This document shows, in pieces, positions 36,601-42,387 of a stretch of 52,809 nucleotides of DNA (within the stretch, counting starts at the first letter, position 1; each line of letters opens with the position of its first letter). The DNA lies in the IMG/VR virus record IMGVR_UViG_3300030430_003806, positions 1-52,809 of that record; one strand, given 5' to 3'. The DNA is from a virus. The notes under the pieces were generated by a model that ran no database searches, was not told the DNA's origin, and saw only the letters and a list, made by a program, of their open reading frames with translations. The position numbers were made by a program, and so were the translations under genes.

Positions 36601-38739
36601 GCAGGTCAACAAAACTTTAAGTACAATATTCCAGGTGAAGATGGTACGCCACAAAGCGATATATCTGGCTTTAGACTATGGTTAGGATCTAATAATATGA
36701 CATCTGATAGACCAGAAATACAAGAGTTAATAAATACAGCAGAAAGAGAATATACTTCATATGTAAATAGATTTAGAGAATATAGAAAAGCAATAAATGG
36801 TGCATATAATAAATTATATAATTCAAAAGTATCAGATCTAACAATAATTGAAAGAGTAAAAAAAGAATTTTTACTACAACAAAAGTATGAATTTATATTT
36901 GGTAATATAATCAAAGTAGATAATGGTAAGATAAGATTACTTAATAGTAAAGAATACAATAGAGCAAAAGCATCACTATCTAAAGAAGAAAGAGATTATT
37001 ATGAAATGTATAGAGATGTAACGGCTAGACTATTTAGAGGTCAGCAAAGAGCTGGTAATGATGCGTTGTTTTCATATGTACATGGAGCAAGTATGAGATC
37101 TTTAGAAGCTATGGATAAGAATGGCATGTTTGGTTTGTATGATATGATTATAGATTCAACTGATTATAATCGTGTAAAAGTAAGGGGTAAGGATCTAGAT
37201 GGTAAAATAAAACTTAAAACATTCTATGAGTGGAAATATGATGTGTACAAAAACAAAAGCACATTCGGTGGATTAAGAGAACTAAATAAACTTAGAGCAA
37301 AAGCTAAAAGATTTAAAAAACAAGGCATCAATGAGGATGGATCAAAAATACTATTGTCAGATGTAGAAATAGATGCACTAATAAACAACGGTCAGCTACT
37401 ACAAAAGATGTTGGATAAAAACATTAAAGGAGCATCTGATATAGATCTTGAAATAATTAAAGAGTATGAAAGACGAAGAGGTGCAGCTTTAGAATTTGCT
37501 ACTATGGATATCAATACAGCTTTACTTGAGTTTGCCAGAGGTAGTTTATTTTCTAATGGCGATTCTGAGTTTGGAGGTATGAAACAAACTAGTATACTTA
37601 CTAATGCTGCTATAGCATATAATAAAAATCTAAACAACGAGAATGCAGTCAAGTATTTGACTGAGTGGTGGAAACAAGGCTTTTTAGGTAAACAACAACA
37701 AACAAGTATATTTGGAGAAACAGGCGACAAGGTGATAGATGGATTTGTAAGTCTTACGTCATTAAGATTATTAGGATTTAATTTATCAGTTGGTGTAGGT
37801 AACTTATTAGCTGGTAAATACCAAGAATTACGTAAGCGTGGTGGTAGACAATTTATTACAGGAGAAGATAGATATTTTAGAAATAGAGGTAAGTCATTAG
37901 AAATACTTAAAAAATATAGGGTTATACAGCATAGCTTTGATGATTTTGTTCATTTATCTGAAGGTAAGGGTTTATGGGGTAAAATAGAAAAAGCATCATT
38001 TATCTTTATGGATAAAACGGAACACTATATACAGGGTGCTGCATTTTTAGGATTTCTTACAAATCAAGAGTTCAACACTGGTGAGATCAGTGAGTTAAGG
38101 GTTAGAGAAATAAATAACAGAATAGCAACATTACATGGTGAGGGTTATACGGCCTTAGACGCATCACTATTATCTATGTATTCATATGGTAGATCTTTAC
38201 TACAATTTAAGAAATGGTGGCTAACATTATTTGCTGATCGTTTTGGATCAGAGCAGATTAATAGATTTGGCGAAGTAACTATTGGAAGTTATACTGCAGC
38301 CACACAATATACAAGAGACATCTTTCAAAAATATTTTAGAGGTGAGATTACTATGGTAGACTTTTTTGAAGAGTATAAAAAACTATCACCTGCACGTCAA
38401 GAAGAAATAAAAAGTTTTATGCGGGGTATTGGTATTACTGTAGCAATACTATCTATGATAGCTATATTGGAAGACGATGATGATCCAGATACAGAGGTTA
38501 TCAAAGCTCTTAAAAAACTAGAAAATGATATATATGCAGCTACAGATATAGATAGATTTATTGGGTATACTATTATACCTGCATCTATTGCTACTGGTGA
38601 AACAGCAGTTGATTTTATAGGTGAAGTTGCGTTAGACAAAAAAGATAGACTAGGTAGAAGTAAAGCTTTACGTACACTAAAAACAGAATTGATTCCTGGT
38701 TCTAGTTTAGTTGAAGGAATAGAAAACCTTATAGATTAA
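27643..38739 (+). CDS. Giant virion protein with DxDGD RNA polymerase motif and zincin motif, 3698 aa
   Basis: One uninterrupted frame. Residues 1-480 include hydrophobic, Gly-rich stretches (LLPYALSFVVPYGTGSILAT, about 164-183). A coiled coil covers about 525-605. A zincin motif HEAGH lies at 1012-1016 after a strand-like IILINRD. At 2244-2254 RIPAHGKVSSS is followed 30 residues later by GADLDGD (2284-2290), where D2286, D2288 and D2290 fit the Mg-binding triad of two-barrel RNA polymerases (NADFDGD in the bacterial beta-prime subunit; similar in crAss-like virion polymerases). The C-terminal part is helical with a short hydrophobic segment (about 3600). Probably ejected to transcribe early genes; other domains are unassigned. 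Confidence 0.75.
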   Translation: MIEKDTYNTDAKKAISEYDNSETNRINSLFDNIVVGEIPNQEASNYFRGLGALGSAQASQPQEQPLQEMLDPRAAIGTGRQRFVRGFKAGWGDLLYGSGDTYDFIKSFLTPGEPQPDSKIGNYLRNIGEQYQNDNVLALSKDFDDMSFSDLFKGEFYSSKFSRLLPYALSFVVPYGTGSILATRAMGRYGVKVLSKFGKAGKFATPGTGLAGKFVYDAGKKGLKATKLAKKTSGLVGGGLTANLVEGAYLSGEAYNTMINEKDANGNPLFTPKEASRQAVGVMGDNMKWAGLDILQYGLLFGGLGRTAGFNIGAVMKNVRPQKIKFSTNIRTLSASLMKKILPNLPAAGLYASLEGLTEGFQEVYQEWAKYANIQEAKGLEYDDWTDWLKTAPTDQAPKEIKDIFWSSVGLGGTLGGVRGYFDSAAERTKAFNDKSDRVNKQIDLWEQSYEDSAAGQRMQDAILAEQVWNYYGDGTYSKNQIQQQVDSGKMTQESADILFEAIDNLETAYEKHTINSGLTESGAQAAFFYEVELSRIKQEKKSLEESKNEQIDKISKVIKNKENLQEKVDAIEKEYNELVEKKNQEEAQLNQEIEFLYTRKKDTAPKTKAGARDKRFKPAGLTDQEFETLTQEGEQQRQEREAQEKKDQPSRLQRVTETAKKAGAAVVTGAQNVIQAGRDRIKSIQDKRAENRKIKDAVNQIDEMENITSSAKTKLKEAVENGEVTVEDALNIKGTGRDGNINNKDVNLLKKRQERKDTQAEETSPETPEDVKKKDQNRVVPKSRDYQEVESKGSRTLEKSKIEKGRGKSYYTIVKDGEKISYVDQEGRSDVFVLEDQDVDIELEVRSPQKGQENVVNIDGQLFFEFNNKLYESEIIVKANGVEIGKVAQRDFAKGFKRKAKKTSNKSVLDKVKQKIKKKQKDVKDYVSAIKDTRQDPDEYVGLKAYAQSGGRTSLYEYSYIKSIVDKKFPGFKGILMDNLIDDYGQKSVALAFGNIILINRDQVTQTTAVHEAGHIYYTLQKNTPLMKRIRKLLYRSKIYEDIRREYPELILINYKGDKITLGELYDRIKTDQSPNVDNAMVSLANELQEAEIANDNTKINELFNGLLLLAKGDGAKEVRRDLQDHVIEEAFVRTLENYSNGTADSVIEGTLAREQLEKDIIEFYKKTKDIATDEEAREFLNIAVADIENLNLETAIKYVLTNFEANNGKIPKIRNSAYGARKRASKDKTRRISGHSVIYSHISKYIGKAQSTDQITASVLKDLQKNYNLSEEQVADIKTYIEATVEKSNNKIQYKQGNKRFEKLLDDVSQESETLNDIEAREEKDLAMSTTMSNVMSNIVSIYNGRNPDNPMSLKKLMAKLIGLAKDNKYDSYLFITAARQETDEIANMFSVLDQVYLNPRLSNAKLLEMKMFFDNVQIENFTKNALVIEDKGVRSWRQFDATSSTLENRVVTSLLNKIKKDQNKIGPKLAAVYNELFDKDANSIYNRRIAAKKYLDNLFEDVENAGLIDKDAVLNNLLYFDGRRDYLHNILFDHTINKFGNPDLKTKGLMAFANKKFVFKTKAFTPGIFNKQIELRQILTQSLILSRASNYLSIVDNVENQGVSILNKENSLHNKSMRIANRVNNNEEFSKKNILHPDNNIFTAILEQRKKNGELVNDNKDIITNPLGISINSGLMTYLKSGVEAERYVDKSLAYTRMSSIELLASDYFQFISQYNKNKNKKSFFYQQPIAVFSDKSRRYYVDALAAHNDTTTKIILDKIKNNPAYKDTYTDGSRVFPFDITNNQISNIKQLEKEFNNYIEKNIELFKGNKDFVKNNPANKFFLTSYIANKFMAQQFFIHDHRQSKNEIDYIKRTAGAIASGTPYDRNAQVEMIIYKDTFDNEGNIQNDAMGYMLPEQIQEVSEKFGDIQKVGSVLKFVYYHTDIDTNETVYLKFAVHPITKTMEDNSEAFKKIADDLRARHTEISEVVIKDFDGENIFLHGNLVLAVSESSTKVFKKGVENSEYVYDIFENTETINQKQNELYLGDDYQALSGEGLRIQLELDKQSNERFYPSQLFYHLHTNIDRDGKPFIDSMTNSRTEVMNENNESRNRNIIEVGDNKNVYKERDELLSSVSSNIYGPLIENFFSYADPRYPYINGPYNAAALGRVAHKGTKMYTKGSIAYQSSDLGLNLESYKKVSDYYDDNGNYTGETNTTSQKIFKRKLDLLLETKPNTIVSEAWIPSYMKQQGVEIGDLFIGTRIPAHGKVSSSVFIIKEFHEKVANTPSSNITIPAKVSAAWGADLDGDSVHMNFKYTEEEARKTNWKRASNLFFDNYVQLVSNDNKTGETQAVIDIKDTVEKILGTETPTTDSQLLPTGDALVFENNVPGKKLVGIIAALQRTYNIFSHNNEPTPVPITINGKRVTNFNDQNKDEWFGVAQLLNIALDNAKFQYTERLGLTYQSVFSFVTLKRLGFDLNDIVQIYNSDLVKEYMEFKKSRSRNYLSRNSDIEKLFDKESDISYNELVEFLRTRYKGIVLGKKYNAVAWNKITDRIKDGLSINTNQLNEQAQLDAVLLIYTLEQFNKDVVRPFGKAFTIHQNIEKNPVELKSVYEQIEKIRTESIVINEKKQGGLNIEYKLGNSANNNIVTHAQSIFQKVLNRASITDLRYTPYVQSIIATEIGQNYLNDEKRASNKTEIINQVITNNLINKLPQLQIYDRQTLIAELEDMKTRYIGNGFLNILEIVKNADGVEFITLSSKINDLISKTEIENIQSEFAKLSIEDKNKIFSMEAEFNKFGYTGYPKAISFAPFFDVQYMESINDDIDAMVESENKIEEDQILVKLDEAARLVSFKKDKYSLNDRVDNASKKSRDIPITRKKAKKAYGSRTSFNRDALSGETKKYSFNQWVADKGIDKKKISRDSMTFKLLKDRYATYEQDYDIVKEFEGSLKRKPLSRYSFADLEKTIRKFYKLDNAASQFVLYKMELQLGKLVFRKQAEFLRSKAGQQNFKYNIPGEDGTPQSDISGFRLWLGSNNMTSDRPEIQELINTAEREYTSYVNRFREYRKAINGAYNKLYNSKVSDLTIIERVKKEFLLQQKYEFIFGNIIKVDNGKIRLLNSKEYNRAKASLSKEERDYYEMYRDVTARLFRGQQRAGNDALFSYVHGASMRSLEAMDKNGMFGLYDMIIDSTDYNRVKVRGKDLDGKIKLKTFYEWKYDVYKNKSTFGGLRELNKLRAKAKRFKKQGINEDGSKILLSDVEIDALINNGQLLQKMLDKNIKGASDIDLEIIKEYERRRGAALEFATMDINTALLEFARGSLFSNGDSEFGGMKQTSILTNAAIAYNKNLNNENAVKYLTEWWKQGFLGKQQQTSIFGETGDKVIDGFVSLTSLRLLGFNLSVGVGNLLAGKYQELRKRGGRQFITGEDRYFRNRGKSLEILKKYRVIQHSFDDFVHLSEGKGLWGKIEKASFIFMDKTEHYIQGAAFLGFLTNQEFNTGEISELRVREINNRIATLHGEGYTALDASLLSMYSYGRSLLQFKKWWLTLFADRFGSEQINRFGEVTIGSYTAATQYTRDIFQKYFRGEITMVDFFEEYKKLSPARQEEIKSFMRGIGITVAILSMIAILEDDDDPDTEVIKALKKLENDIYAATDIDRFIGYTIIPASIATGETAVDFIGEVALDKKDRLGRSKALRTLKTELIPGSSLVEGIENLID

Positions 38740-38759
38740 CAATATAAGAAGAAATTTAT

Positions 38760-38767
38760 TAACTTTG
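38760..38767 (+). promoter_or_regulatory. Bacteroidota-type -7 box (TAACTTTG)
   Basis: It matches TAnnTTTG in the 40-nt gap after the giant gene, 13 nt before the ATG at 38780. It would start a separate transcript for fibre, envelope and lysis genes. Confidence 0.45.
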
Positions 38768-38779
38768 TAAAAAATTCAA

Positions 38780-39187
38780 ATGGCAAATATAGACGATTTA
38801 TATAGCAAAAGTTTTGGACAATTAGGTTCAGTTTATGTATCAAGTGGTGGAGCTATAACACCACCCACAAATAAAGTATTTATAGCATTTACTGTGTTAG
38901 AAACTGGCACCACATTTGCTAATCATGGCGGTTTAATAGCCGATACAAATAAAGGTGAAATGCAATATGTTACTACTGAAGATAATTCTGGGGGTGATGT
39001 TTATTCGGGTGGAGCAAATGGTGGCTCACATTCAATTGCAATTGGTTCAGAAACACAAGTGTTTGGTGGAGGTGGACAAGAGTTGGTAGTTGGTCAAACA
39101 TTTCCAGCAGGAGTTACTATATTTGGTAGATATAAAAGAATAGAATTAGGTAGCACAGGGGCGGTCATTGCATATATTGGTGACTGA
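38780..39187 (+). CDS. Small tail/fibre-associated protein, 135 aa
   Basis: The pattern VYVSSGGAITPPTNKVFIAF, a Gly/Asn-rich middle, and a closing FPAGVTIFGRYKRIELG strand then GAVIAYIGD recurs in small structural proteins of marine phages next to fibre genes. It is all-beta with no enzyme motif. It couples to the LamG adhesin gene by TGATG. It probably makes a trimeric fibre connector or cap; the exact place in the virion is unknown. Confidence 0.55.
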   Translation: MANIDDLYSKSFGQLGSVYVSSGGAITPPTNKVFIAFTVLETGTTFANHGGLIADTNKGEMQYVTTEDNSGGDVYSGGANGGSHSIAIGSETQVFGGGGQELVVGQTFPAGVTIFGRYKRIELGSTGAVIAYIGD

Positions 39188-40323
39188 TGTTAGGTTTAGC
39201 TACAGCATTAAACTCAAGTAGTCTTAAGAAAAAATCTTCTCTTACAAATAAATTTTCAGCAGAACTTGATGGTACAGGTGATTACATAGATGTTAGCAGT
39301 CTATCAAATGAAATAGATAAAGCTGCAGGAACAATATCTATGTGGATAAGACTTCAAGCTACAAGCGGTAATGAATCTTTTTTTAATTGTAGTGATGGCA
39401 CTAGCAGTGATAATAAGCTTGTTTTAATGTATAATACGGGTAGCGCTAAAATTGAAGCTAAGTACAGATCTGGTGGCACAAGCATGGTAGCTGAGTATTC
39501 TATAGCTGGAGACGATATTACAGCGTTAGGCTGGTTTCATTTAGCTATGACATATAATACAAGCACACCTTTAATACAGTTGTTTTTAAATGGAACAAGA
39601 GTTGCGCAAAAAACATCATCATTTACTCAAATGAGTGAAGATGTAGCAATAGATAGAGTAAGATTAGGATCTAATTCTAATGCAGATAATACATATCACC
39701 ATGGTCATCTAGATGAGTTTATATATATAGGCGGTAAAGATTTAACAGAATCAGAAATGTTATTATTATATAATAGTGGTAAACCAGACGATATAGGTGA
39801 TTTACCATCAGCAATATATAGTGCTATAAGGTGTTGGTTGCGTTTTGGAGATGGACAGATTGATGGAGATGCAGATCAATTGACAGCTATTTTTGATAAC
39901 AAAAATCTTTCAGTGGATAGTGATATTATAGATAACGGTGATTTTAGTAATAATCTTACAAATTGGACAGATAATGGTGTTGATGTTTCTAATGGTGTTG
40001 TAAACTTTAATCATAATTCAGATTATATTTTTCAAAACCATGGCGCATCATTTACAGTTGGAAAGATTTATAGAGTTAAAACAGAAGGATCGGGTTCTTT
40101 AAGATTTAGATATGGTTTTGCTAACACAGCAGGCACACTTAGACCATTTACTGTTGGAACTGTGTTATATTTTACAGCAGATAGTGACAGTAATAGAATA
40201 CAGTTTTATGGTAGTGCTTCACCCTCAAACGCTACACTATCTAATGTTATAGTTCAAAAATTAAATGGAAATACTGGTTTTTGTGTAGCAGACTCAACAG
40301 TAGGAAATAATAATGTACCATAA
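39187..40323 (+). CDS. LamG-domain adhesin, probable tail spike/fibre, 378 aa
   Basis: Residues about 22-200 are a LamG/concanavalin-like jellyroll (FSAELDGTGDYIDVSSLSN; GTISMWIRLQA; WFHLAMTYNTSTPLIQLFLN; IDRVRLGSNSNAD; HLDEFIYIGGKDLTESEM), a fold that commonly binds glycans. A second beta domain follows at about 245-370 (NGDFSNNLTNWTDNG, GKIYRVKTEGSG), resembling a carbohydrate-binding module. No signal peptide is present, so it is a virion protein rather than an exported one. It probably recognises host surface polysaccharide. Confidence 0.7.
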   Translation: MLGLATALNSSSLKKKSSLTNKFSAELDGTGDYIDVSSLSNEIDKAAGTISMWIRLQATSGNESFFNCSDGTSSDNKLVLMYNTGSAKIEAKYRSGGTSMVAEYSIAGDDITALGWFHLAMTYNTSTPLIQLFLNGTRVAQKTSSFTQMSEDVAIDRVRLGSNSNADNTYHHGHLDEFIYIGGKDLTESEMLLLYNSGKPDDIGDLPSAIYSAIRCWLRFGDGQIDGDADQLTAIFDNKNLSVDSDIIDNGDFSNNLTNWTDNGVDVSNGVVNFNHNSDYIFQNHGASFTVGKIYRVKTEGSGSLRFRYGFANTAGTLRPFTVGTVLYFTADSDSNRIQFYGSASPSNATLSNVIVQKLNGNTGFCVADSTVGNNNVP

Positions 40324-40325
40324 TT

Positions 40326-40583
40326 ATGTATAATAATAAAACATATGTAATATTAGATGCATCTGATTTAGAAAAAGTAGATTCAAATGGTGATCCATTA
40401 TTTGATTTTTCTGATGTTTTAAACATTTCTAAATATTATTTAAGGTATAATTTAGCTGGAGATAAAGCTTTAGTTAAATACGAAGGTGATACACCTGAAT
40501 CATTAAAAGATAAAGTAAAATATACACATGAAGAAATATTAACTATTGTTAGTGGATCAGATTGGTTAAGCAACGATGAATAA
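40326..40583 (+). CDS. Small fibre-adjacent protein, 85 aa
   Basis: An acidic protein: a strand (KTYVILDASDLEKV), a middle with KYYLRYNLAGDKALVKYEG and a helical end (THEEILTIVSGSDWL). Proteins of this length and pattern follow fibre genes in many marine phages, but their role is not known to me. A chaperone or fibre-tip function is possible. It overlaps the next gene by 8 nt. Confidence 0.5.
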   Translation: MYNNKTYVILDASDLEKVDSNGDPLFDFSDVLNISKYYLRYNLAGDKALVKYEGDTPESLKDKVKYTHEEILTIVSGSDWLSNDE

Positions 40584-41604
40584 ACTTATATTTATATTAT
40601 TGATAATTAGCTTTTCTACTGAAGCTCAGATAAATAAATATTTAAAATTTTCTACATTCTATGTAGCTGCAAATGGAGGGACATCAATATCTGATGTTGA
40701 TGTATATTCAATTCAAGACGGGCTACAAACATCTACAATACAGACACCATATGACTATAATTTATCACTAGGAGTAAGAAAGATAGCAAGGTTTGGTTAT
40801 GAAAATAGAGCTCAAACTTTTTATGATGGCACAGAAACATCATGGTCTGATGCAGCTACACTTGGCAAGGTTAGTGGTCTAGAGTTTTTATTTGAGTTCA
40901 ATAAAAAAAGACAAGAAGGTGATGATTATCTAGATCAACACTATTTTATAAGATATGTTGACAATGATTGGCTAACAAAAGTAGAGTATCTACAAGACGG
41001 ATTTGCAGATATACAATACTATGAAGCATCACAAAGATATAGATATAAATACAACAAACACTTATCATTTAATATTGGTGCTGTTCAACGTATAGCAGAA
41101 CCCTATGGTTATGATCCGCTTTCTGAATGGTTACTTGATAACGGAGATATACATTACACATATTTAGCAATACAAGAGGGATACACAATAGATGTTCATA
41201 ATAGCGAGTATAAAGATCCAAATGGAAATATAGTGGCAACATCATCAGATGTTTGGAAAGAAATAATAATACCTGGAGTATTAAGAGATTATGTTGAAAG
41301 AAAAAGAGATGAATTACCTGCACAATGGAATCACTCTTTAGTTGTTGGATATGATTATTATTATTATACAAAAATGTTTTGGTTACATTCTTGGGCTAAC
41401 CTATTACCATGGCACTATGATGCGGGTAATGAATATAGCTATCATAAATATAATAATGGTCAGTGGTTAGATTATTCTGGTGGAGTAATATTTGGTTATA
41501 AGTATAGTAAACAATTAGGATTATTTGCTGAAGGTAAGTATAATAAATACTGGAATAGGGAATGGTATGATTTTAAATTAGGTGTTAATTATATATTATT
41601 ATGA
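40576..41604 (+). CDS. Exported protein, probable outer-membrane beta-barrel, 342 aa
   Basis: The N-terminus is a signal peptide (LIFILLIISFSTEA), with the mature start at Gln19, typical of Bacteroidota. The rest is rich in Tyr/Trp and alternating strands, including YDYYYYTKMFWLHSWANLLP. It ends with paired strands (GGVIFGYKYSKQLGLFAEGKY; YDFKLGVNYILL), the usual look of a small outer-membrane barrel. In a phage this would be inserted into the host outer membrane late in infection, for example to block receptors or alter the surface. I do not recognise a named family, and the barrel call is by pattern only. Confidence 0.55.
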   Translation: MNKLIFILLIISFSTEAQINKYLKFSTFYVAANGGTSISDVDVYSIQDGLQTSTIQTPYDYNLSLGVRKIARFGYENRAQTFYDGTETSWSDAATLGKVSGLEFLFEFNKKRQEGDDYLDQHYFIRYVDNDWLTKVEYLQDGFADIQYYEASQRYRYKYNKHLSFNIGAVQRIAEPYGYDPLSEWLLDNGDIHYTYLAIQEGYTIDVHNSEYKDPNGNIVATSSDVWKEIIIPGVLRDYVERKRDELPAQWNHSLVVGYDYYYYTKMFWLHSWANLLPWHYDAGNEYSYHKYNNGQWLDYSGGVIFGYKYSKQLGLFAEGKYNKYWNREWYDFKLGVNYILL

Positions 41605-41771
41605 AAGTAAATTGGATAAATGGCTACAAGGCCAATAATAAAAAAGAAGTATACAGAATAGAATTTAGACTTGGTACAATGACATTATTTTATGTTCATT
41701 ACTGTGCTTGTGTCGGTGGAACGTGTTCAAGATTTAGATTAATGTTGTTTAACTTTGGAATAGAATTATAA
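41601..41771 (+). CDS. Small Cys-containing protein, 56 aa
   Basis: The ATG overlaps the preceding stop (ATGA) and the stop overlaps the next ATG (TAATG), so it is a coupled member of the operon. A basic N-terminus is followed by strands with three closely spaced Cys (YCACVGGTC, residues about 34-42), which suggests a metal site or disulfide. No signal peptide is seen. Function unknown. Confidence 0.5.
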   Translation: MKVNWINGYKANNKKEVYRIEFRLGTMTLFYVHYCACVGGTCSRFRLMLFNFGIEL

Positions 41772-42052
41772 TGTCAAAAGAACTAAATGAAGATACTAGT
41801 TTTAAAGTAAGTGTAAAAACTTTAATAGCAATAGGGGCTGGTCTATCAGCTTTAATAGGCATGTGGTTTACGTTACAGGCAGATATAGCTGAAGCTAAAG
41901 AACTACCTGTATCTACACCAGAAGTTACTCGCATGGAGTTTGATATGAAAGATCAAATGATTAGACAATCAATAATCAACACTGAGGCTAATGTTAAAAA
42001 ACTTGAAGAAAGAATGATAAGAATGGAGGATAAAATAGATAAGCTGAGATGA
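41771..42052 (+). CDS. Single-TM coiled-coil protein, 93 aa
   Basis: One transmembrane segment (residues about 15-33, TLIAIGAGLSALIGMWFTL) is followed by a periplasmic or cytoplasmic charged coiled coil (50-93, VKKLEERMIRMEDKIDKL). This is the architecture of inner-membrane spanins and of some holin-associated proteins. No partner lipoprotein is recognised nearby, so the spanin role is only a possibility. It overlaps the next ATG by ATGA. Confidence 0.55.
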   Translation: MSKELNEDTSFKVSVKTLIAIGAGLSALIGMWFTLQADIAEAKELPVSTPEVTRMEFDMKDQMIRQSIINTEANVKKLEERMIRMEDKIDKLR

Positions 42053-42387
42053 AAAAATGTTTGAAATTTTTATTTGTATTATTTTTATTTACGGTATATA
42101 CAGAATGTTGTTTTTCACAGATCACAGCGATTTACTTTAATGCATCTTGGAATGCTGCGAATGAAGTTGTTTGGTTTGATAAATTAAATGATGTAGAAAA
42201 AGAAACTATGGATATTGGTAAAGGTGATTGTCAACAGAAATATAAAATAGCAGTAGTTCCTACGATCTTACTTATGAAGGACGGAGAGGAAGTTAAAAGA
42301 TTTCAGGCTGATTTAAGCTTTAAATTAATGGCTACTAAAAAAGAAATACAGAATATAATTGATGAACTATTAATGGAAGATTTCTAA
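42049..42387 (+). CDS. Exported thioredoxin-fold protein lacking the CxxC site, 112 aa
   Basis: The N-terminal signal peptide (KFLFVLFLFTVYT, then ECCFSQ) predicts a mature start near Gln25. The rest follows a thioredoxin pattern: strand ITAIYFNASW, the active-site position occupied by WNAAN instead of WCxxC, then the conserved cis-Pro turn VVPT and strand ILLMKDGEEVKRF, then a C-terminal helix. Without the catalytic cysteines it cannot act as an oxidoreductase; a binding or scaffolding role is more likely. It is coupled by TAATG to the T9SS cargo gene. Confidence 0.65.
   Translation: MKKCLKFLFVLFLFTVYTECCFSQITAIYFNASWNAANEVVWFDKLNDVEKETMDIGKGDCQQKYKIAVVPTILLMKDGEEVKRFQADLSFKLMATKKEIQNIIDELLMEDF

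Noticed and set aside
41601-41771. Treating the 56-aa Cys protein as a chance frame
   Set aside because: Rejected as chance: it is coupled by ATGA and TAATG overlaps on both sides and fills the only gap in the operon exactly, so it is listed as a gene.
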